The translations under genes were made by a program, and so were the position numbers. A stretch of 30,473 nt of DNA from Syntrophobacterales bacterium (GTDB lineage Bacteria > Desulfobacterota > Syntrophia > Syntrophales > UBA6807): NCBI GenBank assembly GCA_021159265.1, contig JAGGSD010000292.1:1-30473 (forward strand), written 5' to 3'. Below the pieces are notes generated by a model. That model was not told where the DNA came from and searched no databases. It was given only the letters and a program-made list of their open reading frames with translations. This document shows positions 22,654 to 30,342 of the stretch, one piece after another (the first letter of the stretch is position 1; each line of letters starts with the position of its first letter).

Positions 22654-23717
22654 CACGTTCCGCCTGAGACATCCCTTGCCGCTTCATAAACGTCATCCAC
22701 GCTTATCAGATCCATGCATCTGAAATCGGCAGGACATATTTTTTTCAGACAGGGGCTGCATGAAACATTTTTGTAAATAATAATATTTTTCCCACCCACA
22801 GGAGAAGTCGTAACCGGATTTGTCGAACCGAATATGGCTACCAGTGGAATACCCAGGGCTCCTGCAAGGTGCATCAACCCGGAATCGTTGGAAATAAAGA
22901 GATTGCACCTGGCGATTAATGCGATTACCTCTCTAAGAGATGTTTTGCCTGCTATATTTATCAGGTTATTTTTTGAATGTTTCTGAACCAGATCTGCCCT
23001 TTTGCTGTCTCCGCCACTTCCGAAGAGCACAACCCGGGCGGAAAAGTTATCTGCGAGTTTATCCGCAACAGCGGCAAATCTTTCCGGAAACCACATCTTG
23101 GCCGGACCATACGCAGCCCCCGGCGCCACGCCGACCAAAAAGTCATTTTTTTTGACGTAATATTGCCCCAGAATATCGTCTGCGATTTTCAGGCAATCAT
23201 TGTTGAGCTTTAATCTAATATCACTTTCTGTAGATTGGAATCCGAGTGACTTCAACATTTCCAGATAGTAATAAACCTGGTGAACTTTCCGGATTTGCTT
23301 TGTCCTCTTGACCGAATGTGTCAAAAGTAAACCCCTTCCGTCAGAGTTGTACCCTGCCCTTATGGGTATTCCTGCAAGCCGGGCGATTATAGCAGCCTCT
23401 ATGGCGTTTTGAAAAAGAATGGCCATATCAAAGCCTTTACTTTTCAGTTCCCTGGCGAGTTTGTATATCCCTGTGATTCCACTGTGCACGCCAGGCCTGT
23501 TATAGACAATAACTTCGTCAACTTCGGGACAGATTCTGTAAATTTCGGCTACCCAGGGTTTTGCAAGCACGCTTATCTTTGCATGGGGAAAGGTCTTCCC
23601 GACTGATCTGATGGCAGGAAGTGTCATGATAACATCGCCTATCCAGTTGGTTCCCCTGACCAGTATATTTTCAACCCTTTCAGGAACGAGTTTTTTCGAT
23701 TCTCTTACCTTCAGCAT
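22653..23717 (-). CDS. waaF: LPS heptosyltransferase II
   Basis: Adds the second heptose to the LPS inner core. The protein (354 aa from the ATG at 23717) has the WaaF-type motif ILVRGTNWIGDVIMTLPAI, VGVAPGAAYGPAKMWFPERFA, and SNDSGLMHLAGALGIPLVAI with FGSTNPVTTSPVG, plus a C-terminal four-Cys cluster. WaaF proteins usually begin at about ILVRGTNW; here about 18 extra residues precede it. TAAGGAGT at the lpxL stop would be the natural ribosome binding site, but repeat text at 23721-23760 (GTTTCAAGTTTC units) now separates it from any start by some 45 nt. The ATG at 23717 and a TTG at 23729 are both poor starts, so the true start is uncertain. Confidence 0.9.
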   Translation of the reverse strand: MLKVRESKKLVPERVENILVRGTNWIGDVIMTLPAIRSVGKTFPHAKISVLAKPWVAEIYRICPEVDEVIVYNRPGVHSGITGIYKLARELKSKGFDMAILFQNAIEAAIIARLAGIPIRAGYNSDGRGLLLTHSVKRTKQIRKVHQVYYYLEMLKSLGFQSTESDIRLKLNNDCLKIADDILGQYYVKKNDFLVGVAPGAAYGPAKMWFPERFAAVADKLADNFSARVVLFGSGGDSKRADLVQKHSKNNLINIAGKTSLREVIALIARCNLFISNDSGLMHLAGALGIPLVAIFGSTNPVTTSPVGGKNIIIYKNVSCSPCLKKICPADFRCMDLISVDDVYEAARDVSGGT

Positions 23718-23720
23718 ATT

Positions 23721-23760
23721 GAGTTTCAAGTTTCAAATCTTAAGTTTCAAGTTTCGGGTT
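23721..23760. repeat. AAGTTTCAAGTTTC repeat in the lpxL-waaF junction
   Basis: GAGTTTCAAGTTTCAAATC (23721-23739) and TTAAGTTTCAAGTTTCGGG (23740-23758) are near-tandem units of about 19 bp. They lie exactly between the ribosome binding site at the lpxL stop and the waaF coding start. Confidence 0.7.
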
Positions 23761-23769
23761 AACTACTCC

Positions 23770-24660
23770 TTATCGCTTGTTGACCGGTACCTGAGATTTC
23801 TTTGTTTTCCACCGCTGGTGAAGCCAGAAATATTGATCAGGGTATTTCCTCACAACATCTTCAATAATATCGGTGAATCTTTGCGTGTTTTCGAACAGGT
23901 CTGCTTCATAATCATCCGTTTTCGTGACCTGAATTTCTTCATATATGATGATTTTGTACGTTCCATCTTCAAGTCTGATAATAAAGGCCGGTACAACAGG
24001 TGCTCCCGTCAGGAGGGCAAGGGCTGCCAGTCCGGTGGTTGTTGAAGCGGGCCTGCCGAAGAAATCAACGAAAACCCCTTCCTGCCAGGAGACATTCTGA
24101 TCAATTAATATTCCTATCATTTCGTTCTGTTTCAAGAGCTTGACAATCTTTCTGGCAGCCCCTCCTTTCGGAATTACTTTATGTCCAGTATGGGTCCTGA
24201 ACCATGCAACAAAATCTTCAAGGATCGGGTTGTCCAATGCACGATAAATGATATTTACAATCATACCCTGCAACCCAAAACATGCCGCCAAAAGTTCCCA
24301 GTTTCCAAAATGTCCCGTATAAAAAAGTATCCCTTTTTTCTTTGAAATGGCCCTGGTATAATTTTCAAGACCTTCAAATTTTACCCACTCCAACATATTT
24401 TCCTCTGTCAAATAAGGAATCTCAAAGAATTCCGCAACCACAGTTCCCATGTTCAAATAAACATTTTTGGCGATTCTGATGATTTCCGGCAAACTCTTTT
24501 CGGGAAATGAACGAATAAGATTATGAAGTGTGATTAGTCTGTTTTTCTCACCAAAATGATAAGCAAGAATAAATATAGCCCTGAAGGAAGCCTTTCTTAA
24601 TCTTAAGGGGATAGATCCGAATAAGAGAAGCATTGTTCTTGTTAGTAACGTTTTTTTCAT
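23770..24660 (-). CDS. lpxL: Lipid A acyltransferase (lauroyl/myristoyl transferase family)
   Basis: Adds a secondary acyl chain to lipid A at the inner membrane. The 296-aa protein has an N-terminal hydrophobic anchor, the catalytic H-x4-E as HFGNWE (His117, Glu122), the DQNVSWQEGVFVDFFGRPA block, a TTTGLAALALLTGAPVVP segment, and the C-terminal YFWLHQRWKT motif. Its start overlaps the lpxK stop as ATGA, and its stop TAA forms part of a TAAGGAGT ribosome binding site for the next gene. LpxL and LpxM cannot be separated on sequence alone; only one such gene is present here. Confidence 0.93.
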   Translation of the reverse strand: MKKTLLTRTMLLLFGSIPLRLRKASFRAIFILAYHFGEKNRLITLHNLIRSFPEKSLPEIIRIAKNVYLNMGTVVAEFFEIPYLTEENMLEWVKFEGLENYTRAISKKKGILFYTGHFGNWELLAACFGLQGMIVNIIYRALDNPILEDFVAWFRTHTGHKVIPKGGAARKIVKLLKQNEMIGILIDQNVSWQEGVFVDFFGRPASTTTGLAALALLTGAPVVPAFIIRLEDGTYKIIIYEEIQVTKTDDYEADLFENTQRFTDIIEDVVRKYPDQYFWLHQRWKTKKSQVPVNKR

Positions 24661-25730
24661 GCTGTTAATTTCTCAAGTATAATACTCTCAAATTCTTTCT
24701 GAGAAGGTAAAATCTCCATCTCTATTCTCAGCAGGTAAATATCACGGAGGAAATCGGGAAAGTCAATCAAATTTATCCCATCCTTTTCCGTCGTGAGGAT
24801 GATCTGTGATGAGGATTTCGAGACTACTGTCCGAATTCTGTCAATGTCCCCCTCAGTATAAACATGATGATCGGGAAAAGATAAGAATGCTTCCATCTCG
24901 CCGCCAACAGATGCTATCGTTTTCTTGAAAGAATCAGGCCTGGCTATACCTGCAAAAGCACAAACTTTTTTTCCATGTAAATAATCGAGCGGGAAAACAT
25001 CTCCCGCTCTTCCCCTTAGAAGAGTCACAGGCTTCCGATATCCCTCAAATATATGAGTGCCTGACCCCTGATCCCTGACCCCTGACCCCTGATCCCTGAC
25101 CCCCGTTTTCACTATTATATCGGCCCTTCCCAATGCATTCCCGGGCTCACGAAGTTCTCCCCTCGGTATTACGAATCCGTTTCCGAAGGGTCTTGTTTTA
25201 TCGAGGAGAACTATATCAATATCTCGAAAGATAGAACGGTGCTGGAATGCGTCATCGAGGATTAGTATGTCTGCACCGAAATGCTCGATGGCAAATGTCC
25301 CTGTCCGGCATCTGTTTTTACCGGTAATTACGGGGACATCGCTTGCAGATTTTGCAATTAAGACAGGTTCGTCTCCTGCTTCCGCAGACGTCATTAAAAC
25401 TTTTTCACCGTTTGATACGATATTAACCGGGGTTTTTTTCTTCCCCCTGTAACCTCTGCTCAGAACAGCGGGCTTATAACCTTTTTCCTTAAGCAGATTT
25501 GCCAGCATGATCACCATGGGGGTTTTCCCTGTGCCGCCGACTGTTATATTCCCCACACTGATAACTTTGCACCCGAGTTTCCGTACCTCGAACAAACCGG
25601 TTTGATAAAAAAGGTTTCTCAAGCGGATAATGCCACTGTAAGGAATGGAAATCAGAAAGAAGGGAAATAACCACCAGGAATTTCTGTCGTTACGCAGTAT
25701 CTGGGAAACTATGTTCTTTAAGTTTAACAT
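24657..25730 (-). CDS. lpxK: Tetraacyldisaccharide 4'-kinase
   Basis: Phosphorylates the 4' position of the lipid A disaccharide on the inner membrane. The 357-aa protein has a membrane-associated N-terminus, the Walker A VGNITVGGTGKTP (Gly65-Thr70 core), the SRGYRG segment, LDDAFQHR (159-165), and a C-terminal TTEKDGINL. Residues 210-224 are an insert, two perfect copies of GVRDQGS, encoded by the 21-bp tandem repeat at 25060-25101 between the LGRADIIVKT segment and the next strand; this position looks like a surface loop. The insert keeps the frame. No clear ribosome binding site stands before the ATG, and the upstream gap is 'gctaagggctaagagctaa' repeat text. Confidence 0.93.
   Translation of the reverse strand: MLNLKNIVSQILRNDRNSWWLFPFFLISIPYSGIIRLRNLFYQTGLFEVRKLGCKVISVGNITVGGTGKTPMVIMLANLLKEKGYKPAVLSRGYRGKKKTPVNIVSNGEKVLMTSAEAGDEPVLIAKSASDVPVITGKNRCRTGTFAIEHFGADILILDDAFQHRSIFRDIDIVLLDKTRPFGNGFVIPRGELREPGNALGRADIIVKTGVRDQGSGVRDQGSGTHIFEGYRKPVTLLRGRAGDVFPLDYLHGKKVCAFAGIARPDSFKKTIASVGGEMEAFLSFPDHHVYTEGDIDRIRTVVSKSSSQIILTTEKDGINLIDFPDFLRDIYLLRIEMEILPSQKEFESIILEKLTA
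25060..25101. repeat. 21-bp tandem repeat inside lpxK
   Basis: Two perfect, head-to-tail copies of CCTGACCCCTGATCCCTGACC (25060-25080 and 25081-25101; unit shown cut at 20: CCTGACCCCTGATCCCTGAC). Similar CTGACCCCTGACCCCTG text lies in the intergenic gap at 29760-29777. In lpxK the unit length is a multiple of three, so the frame survives as (GVRDQGS)2. Confidence 0.9.
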
Positions 25731-25802
25731 GGCTTATTTAGGCTAAGGGCTAAGAGCTAAAGGCTAAGGGATTAAAAGGCAAAACCAATTAATCCTTATT
25801 TT

Positions 25803-27563
25803 TTAGCTCTCATCGTTCAGCCCTTGCGGCTCAGCCGCATTATTGTTGTCATTAAACTGCATATTATATAATCTGAAATATTCCCCTTTCTTTGCAAGAA
25901 GAAAATCATGAGTTCCTTCTTCGATAATTTCCCCATTAACTATTACGATGATACGATTTGCGCGACTTATCGTTGAAAGTCGATGAGCGATGACAAGAGT
26001 CGTTCTTCCCTTCATAAGATTCTCAAGGGCTTCCTGAACTTCCAGTTCCGCTTCCGTATCAAGAGAAGAGGTAGCCTCATCAAGAATAAGTATGGGAGCA
26101 TCTTTGAGAAGCGCCCGTGCTATGGAAATCCGTTGCCTTTCCCCTCCCGAGAGTCTCGCTCCCTGTTCCCCAATTACCGTGTCGAACCCTTCCGGCAGGT
26201 TTTTAATGAACGGGTATGCATTGGCCGCCTTTGCCGCATTTATTATATCCTGATCACTCCTTTTAATGTCCCCGTAAGCGATGTTGTTTCTCACAGTATC
26301 ATTGAACAATATCGTTTGCTGTGTAACGATCCCTGTCTGCTTCCGGAGTGATTCTATGGTAACGTTCCGGATATCATGACCGTCAATCAGGATTTCTCCT
26401 TCCGTCACGTCATAAAATCTCGGTATCAGGTTAACAAGTGTAGTCTTTCCTCCTCCGCTCATTCCGGCAAAGGCCACCACTTCACCGGATTTTATGTTGA
26501 GGTTGATATTTTTTAAAACCGGTTCATCATCATATCTGAAGGTAACATTTCTGATTTCAATCTTATCTGAAATCCGCGGCAGTGCTGTTGCATTTTCCCT
26601 GTTTTTTATTTCCGGTGTCATGTCCATAACGCCAAAGACCCGAATGGCCGCAGCTATCCCCTGCTGGATGGTATTGTTAACGTTCGTAAGTCTTTTTACC
26701 GGCTCGTAGAGCATAATAAGAGCGGTAAGAAAAGAAAAGAAGGTGCCGGGCGTTGAAACGCCTTTTATTACCTGATATCCTCCGTAGAATACAATTGCCG
26801 CAATTCCCAACCCGCCAAGAAATTCCATAAAAGGGCTGGATAAGGCTCTTATTGACACGGCCTTCATAAACAGTTTGAAGAGATCTTCATTCTCTTTCGC
26901 AAATCTTTTGCATTCATAATCTTCCATCCCGAATGCCTTTACTATCCTGGCGCCCGATATGGTTTCCTGAAGAAGACTGGTAAGGCTTCCCATTGTAACC
27001 TGGGTGCCTGTGGCCACCTTTCTCATCTTCTTACCGAATTTTGCTATGGGGTAAATCGTCAGGGGAAAGACAACTGCGGCTATCATTGCCAGCTTCCAGT
27101 CGCGGTAGAAGATCACAAATATAAGACCGATCAGTGTGAACGAGTCTTTGAAGATGCTTGTTACGGCTTCTGAAACCGCCCCCTGGATAAGATTCACATC
27201 GTTTGTAATGCGTGACATGAGTATCCCTGTCGGATTTTTTGTAAAAAAAGAAAGGGATTGCCTTTGAATATGGTTATAGAGGTCGTTTCTCAGATCAGTC
27301 ACCACCCGCTGGCCGATAAAGTTCATCAGGACAGTCTGCCCATAGCTGCAAGCTCCTTTTATAAGATATATTATGACAATTGCTATGGGTATGTATTTCA
27401 ACATGTCAGCATTTTTATTTAAAAATATTTCATCCAGAGCGGGTTTAACAAGGAAGGCAAGGGCAGAGGTCGTAGCACCCACGGCAAGCATGCACAGCAT
27501 TGCAAGAATGAACTTTGGAATATGAGCTCTTGAAAGCTTTAAAAGTCGTTTGAATACGTTCAT
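25803..27563 (-). CDS. msbA: Lipid A export ATP-binding/permease protein MsbA
   Basis: Flips lipid A-core across the inner membrane using ATP. The 586-aa half-transporter has six membrane segments in residues 1-300, then the nucleotide-binding domain with Walker A GMSGGGKTT (367-375), Q-loop IVTQQTILFNDTV, the signature LSGGERQRISIARAL, Walker B LILDEATSSLD and the H-loop IAHRLS. The length is normal (about 580-590). Upstream is a copy of the TTTACAATTAA repeat, downstream lpxK. WaaA (Kdo transferase), often next to msbA, is not here. Confidence 0.95.
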   Translation of the reverse strand: MNVFKRLLKLSRAHIPKFILAMLCMLAVGATTSALAFLVKPALDEIFLNKNADMLKYIPIAIVIIYLIKGACSYGQTVLMNFIGQRVVTDLRNDLYNHIQRQSLSFFTKNPTGILMSRITNDVNLIQGAVSEAVTSIFKDSFTLIGLIFVIFYRDWKLAMIAAVVFPLTIYPIAKFGKKMRKVATGTQVTMGSLTSLLQETISGARIVKAFGMEDYECKRFAKENEDLFKLFMKAVSIRALSSPFMEFLGGLGIAAIVFYGGYQVIKGVSTPGTFFSFLTALIMLYEPVKRLTNVNNTIQQGIAAAIRVFGVMDMTPEIKNRENATALPRISDKIEIRNVTFRYDDEPVLKNINLNIKSGEVVAFAGMSGGGKTTLVNLIPRFYDVTEGEILIDGHDIRNVTIESLRKQTGIVTQQTILFNDTVRNNIAYGDIKRSDQDIINAAKAANAYPFIKNLPEGFDTVIGEQGARLSGGERQRISIARALLKDAPILILDEATSSLDTEAELEVQEALENLMKGRTTLVIAHRLSTISRANRIIVIVNGEIIEEGTHDFLLAKKGEYFRLYNMQFNDNNNAAEPQGLNDES

Positions 27564-27591
27564 ACTATCTCTGATCTTTGGTGTTAGTACT

Positions 27592-27675
27592 TTAATTGTA
27601 AAGTGCTTGCGCGAATGGCAAAAGAATTAAAAACGATCACGAAACCACGAAGAAAAAAAGAAAGCACGAAAGATT
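27592..27675 (-). repeat. TTTACAATTAA repeat, copy 3, promoter-like
   Basis: On the - strand: CGTGGTTTCGTGATCGTTTT, then TAATTCTTTTGCCATTCGCG, then CAAGCACTTTACAATTAAAG. TACAAT (27600-27595) has TTGCCA 15 nt or TTTGCC 16 nt upstream and would start a transcript about 25 nt before the msbA ATG at 27563. An A/T-rich block precedes it. The remainder of the gap to lpxA (27676-27761) contains CCTGAGTAGTTAC (27745-27757), a lone end of the MITE seen at 4751 and 14006. Confidence 0.62.
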
Positions 27676-27761
27676 TTTGCATTAAACATGGCTTCAAAAA
27701 GTGTGCAGTATTCCCGCTTTTCCTGACAGTCTTCAGTCTATCCACCTGAGTAGTTACCAGT

Positions 27762-28535
27762 TCACCTGCATATACCCCTTTTCGCATTTTTTATAAACTC
27801 AACAAAATGCCTTACCTCGGGTAGATCATCAACTTCTTCTTTTACTCGTTCCAAGGCTGCCGAAAGTAAAAGAGAGGATCTATAAATAATTTTATATGCC
27901 TTCTTTAAAGCCTTTATAGATTCTTCCTGGAAGCCTCTCCGCTTCAATCCGATCAGATTGAGACCATAGGGCTTTGCTCTGTTACCGGATACCGTTACAT
28001 AAGGAGGGATATCCTGTGTGACAGCGGATGCGCCTCCAATGATTGAATGGCAACCGATACGTGTGAATTGATGGATGCCCGTTAAACCGCCTATGATGGC
28101 GTAGTCTTCGACATGAATATGGCCGGCCAGATTGGCGGCATTTGCCATTACGATATTATTCCCCAGTTTGCAGTTGTGTGCAACATGGCAGTATGCCATC
28201 AAGAGATTATTGTCTCCAATATATGTCATTCCTATATCGGCGGAAGTGGAACTATGTATCGTGACAAATTCCCTTATAGTATTGTTCTTTCCGATAATTA
28301 CCTTGCATTTTTCACCCCTGAATTTTAGGTCCTGGGGGACAGCCCCGATAGAAGCAAACTGAAATATATGGCAATTGTCGCCTATTTCTGTTTGACCTTC
28401 TATGACAACATGAGGCCCTATAGACGTGTCTTTCCCGATTCGCACATCTGAACCAACTATACTGTAGGGACCTATTTCAACACTTTCTTCGATGATTGCC
28501 CCGGGCGATATAATAGCTGTAGGGTGAATGCTCAT
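27762..28535 (-). CDS. lpxA: UDP-N-acetylglucosamine O-acyltransferase
   Basis: First committed step of lipid A synthesis in the cytoplasm. The 257-aa protein is a left-handed beta-helix with hexapeptide repeats from residue 4, FASIGAVPQDLKF at about 60, catalytic His120 in AHNCKLGNN, and the C-terminal helical part GLKRRGFQEESI. The length is typical (255-265). The start overlaps the lpxD stop as ATGA. In most relatives fabZ lies between lpxD and lpxA; here it does not. Confidence 0.96.
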   Translation of the reverse strand: MSIHPTAIISPGAIIEESVEIGPYSIVGSDVRIGKDTSIGPHVVIEGQTEIGDNCHIFQFASIGAVPQDLKFRGEKCKVIIGKNNTIREFVTIHSSTSADIGMTYIGDNNLLMAYCHVAHNCKLGNNIVMANAANLAGHIHVEDYAIIGGLTGIHQFTRIGCHSIIGGASAVTQDIPPYVTVSGNRAKPYGLNLIGLKRRGFQEESIKALKKAYKIIYRSSLLLSAALERVKEEVDDLPEVRHFVEFIKNAKRGICR

Positions 28536-29590
28536 AATTCTCCTTGTTCCTTGCTTGTTGTTTCCTGTTCCAGTGCATCAATTCTTTTCAAAAGCGATTT
28601 TACAGTCTTCCACATTTCGGGCAGTCTGGGTATGCATGCCTGGGCTCTTAACCATTTTTTGTGAGACATATGAGGGGTACCCGATATAATCTGGTTTGGC
28701 GCCACATCTTCGTGAACACCTGACTGAGCAGCGACCATGACATTATCACCGACTTCGATGTGTCCGACAAGCCCGGCCTGTCCCCCGACTATAACGCCCT
28801 TCCCCAGTTTAGAACTCCCGGAAATTCCAACCTGAGCAACCACAACGGAGTTTTCGCCGATGACCACATTGTGGGCTATCTGAACTAAATTGTCTATCTT
28901 TGTTCCTCTTTTAATCCATGTTTTCCCAAGAGTTCCTCGATCTATAGTAGTGTTTGAGCCTATTTCCACGTCATCATCTATTTGGACTATTCCAACCTGG
29001 GGTACCTTTAGATTTTCCTTTCCCGGATTGGCAAATCCAAATCCATCACTTCCAACAACGACCCCCGCATGGAGAATAACTCTTCTTCCTATCACGCATC
29101 TCCTGTAAACGGTAACATTGGGATAAAGTATGGAATTTTCATCAATGGCAGCGTGATTCCCGATAAAGACACCGGGATAGAGAACAACCCCTTTCCCTAT
29201 CCTTACGTTCTTACCAATGTATACACCGGGATAAATGGTCACATCTTCCGCAATTATTGCTCCTTCCCCAACATAAGCCTCCCTGCTAACCCTTATGGGA
29301 TCTTTTTCTTCAGGATAAAAGAGGCTGAGAGCCTTTGCCAGCGCAATGTATGGATCTTTAACAACAAGTAAGTTCCTGCTCGATTCCTTGACATCGGGAG
29401 AAACCAGTACGGCGGATGCCCTGGTTTCCTCAAGTTTGTCTTTATATCTGGGATTTGCAATAAAAGTAAGATCGCCTTCCCTTGCTTCTTCAATCCCACG
29501 TATATTGTATATAGAAACTGTCCCGTCTCCGATAATTGTGCCGCCGAGTAATTTTGCAACTTCTTTCAGCGGTTTCACATTCTTTTTCAT
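28532..29590 (-). CDS. lpxD: UDP-3-O-(3-hydroxyacyl)glucosamine N-acyltransferase
   Basis: Third acylation step of lipid A synthesis. The 352-aa protein has the LpxD N-terminal domain (NIRGIEEAREGDLTFIANPRY), a long hexapeptide beta-helix from about residue 105, and catalytic His240 in NLVQIAHNVVIGE, then the C-terminal helix. I prefer the ATG at 29590, with GGAG just upstream; a GTG at 29599 is in frame. It is directly overlapped by lpxA. The 204-nt gap to skp holds a terminator-like hairpin and repeats. Confidence 0.95.
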   Translation of the reverse strand: MKKNVKPLKEVAKLLGGTIIGDGTVSIYNIRGIEEAREGDLTFIANPRYKDKLEETRASAVLVSPDVKESSRNLLVVKDPYIALAKALSLFYPEEKDPIRVSREAYVGEGAIIAEDVTIYPGVYIGKNVRIGKGVVLYPGVFIGNHAAIDENSILYPNVTVYRRCVIGRRVILHAGVVVGSDGFGFANPGKENLKVPQVGIVQIDDDVEIGSNTTIDRGTLGKTWIKRGTKIDNLVQIAHNVVIGENSVVVAQVGISGSSKLGKGVIVGGQAGLVGHIEVGDNVMVAAQSGVHEDVAPNQIISGTPHMSHKKWLRAQACIPRLPEMWKTVKSLLKRIDALEQETTSKEQGEL

Positions 29591-29730
29591 ATTCTCCACT
29601 CAATGTCATTGAATTAAGCGATTTTATTATTAATCACCTCGAAGAGCACAAAGCATTTTTTTTCTTTATCTTCAGTTCTTTGTGGCAAGAAAATATCACA
29701 GTGAATGCTGCGGTGTTTTCACTGCGTGCA

Positions 29731-29759
29731 AAAAACCTGGGGACAGCCCCCAGTTTTTT
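29731..29759 (-). terminator. Terminator-like hairpin between skp and lpxD
   Basis: CTGGGG (29737-29742) pairs with CCCCAG (29748-29753) with a 5-nt loop, flanked by five A and six T, so it could work in either direction. On the - strand it would stop part of the skp message before lpxD. The same short hairpin text ('gggggctgtcccc') is also common as an intergenic repeat, and the CTGACCCCTGACCCCTG repeat follows at once. Confidence 0.5.
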
Positions 29760-29794
29760 CCTGACCCCTGACCCCTGTTATCCGTTTGTTACAC

Positions 29795-30319
29795 TTACTT
29801 TTTTGATTTATAAGTTTTATTGAATTCCTTTATTACCTTTTTCGTAATGTCTTTAGCCTTGGAATGGTAGGCAACGCCTGTGGCATTAAAGTCGAGTATC
29901 ATTGTATACCCTTCTTTTTTCCCTATCGTATTTACAACCTTCAGTATTTCAGGAATCAGCTTCCGGGAAAGTTCCTGATCCATTCTTTTAATATCTGCAT
30001 TGGAATCTTCAACCAATCGCCTGTAGTCTCTGAATTCTTTCTGGTACTCGAGTTCTTTTTCCTTCATGGCGCTTTCCTTGAGTACCAGACGTTGTTTTTC
30101 AAGGTTTTCTTTTAATTTTTTTAATTCAGCTTCCCGTGCCTGGATTTTTGCCTTGGATTTTTCAAAAGTCTTTTTGAATTCAGCAGCTGCTTCCTTACCC
30201 GCATCGGAAAGAAGCAGCACCTGTTTCATATTGATAAAACCTATCTTCTCAGCGGCATACGTGCAGGTTGCCGATAAAACAAGAAATGCCACAATTAAAA
30301 TGCTCATAGTTTTTTTCAT
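29795..30319 (-). CDS. skp: Periplasmic chaperone Skp/OmpH family
   Basis: Holds unfolded outer-membrane proteins in the periplasm on their way to BamA. The 174-aa protein has a signal peptide (MKKTMSILIVAFLVLSATCTYA, cut before AEKIGFINM), a start of the mature chain typical of the family, a long charged coiled coil (about 45-120), and the C-terminal strand YTMILDFNATGVAY. I chose the ATG at 30319, 8 nt after AAGGAG; a GTG one codon earlier is in frame. It heads the visible part of the lipid A operon; bamA is expected just beyond the right edge but cannot be seen. Confidence 0.9.
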   Translation of the reverse strand: MKKTMSILIVAFLVLSATCTYAAEKIGFINMKQVLLLSDAGKEAAAEFKKTFEKSKAKIQAREAELKKLKENLEKQRLVLKESAMKEKELEYQKEFRDYRRLVEDSNADIKRMDQELSRKLIPEILKVVNTIGKKEGYTMILDFNATGVAYHSKAKDITKKVIKEFNKTYKSKK

Positions 30320-30342
30320 CACATATTCTCCTTGTCATGATT

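Noticed and set aside
27584..27787. 67-codon open frame between msbA and lpxA, considered as a remnant of lpxB or lpxI
   Set aside because: The translation has no LpxB or LpxI motif and comes from repeat text.
28325..28345. GGGGCTGTCCCCCAGG in lpxA, similar to the intergenic hairpin at 29737-29753
   Set aside because: In lpxA it encodes GAVPQDL, a conserved family segment, so the likeness is probably chance.
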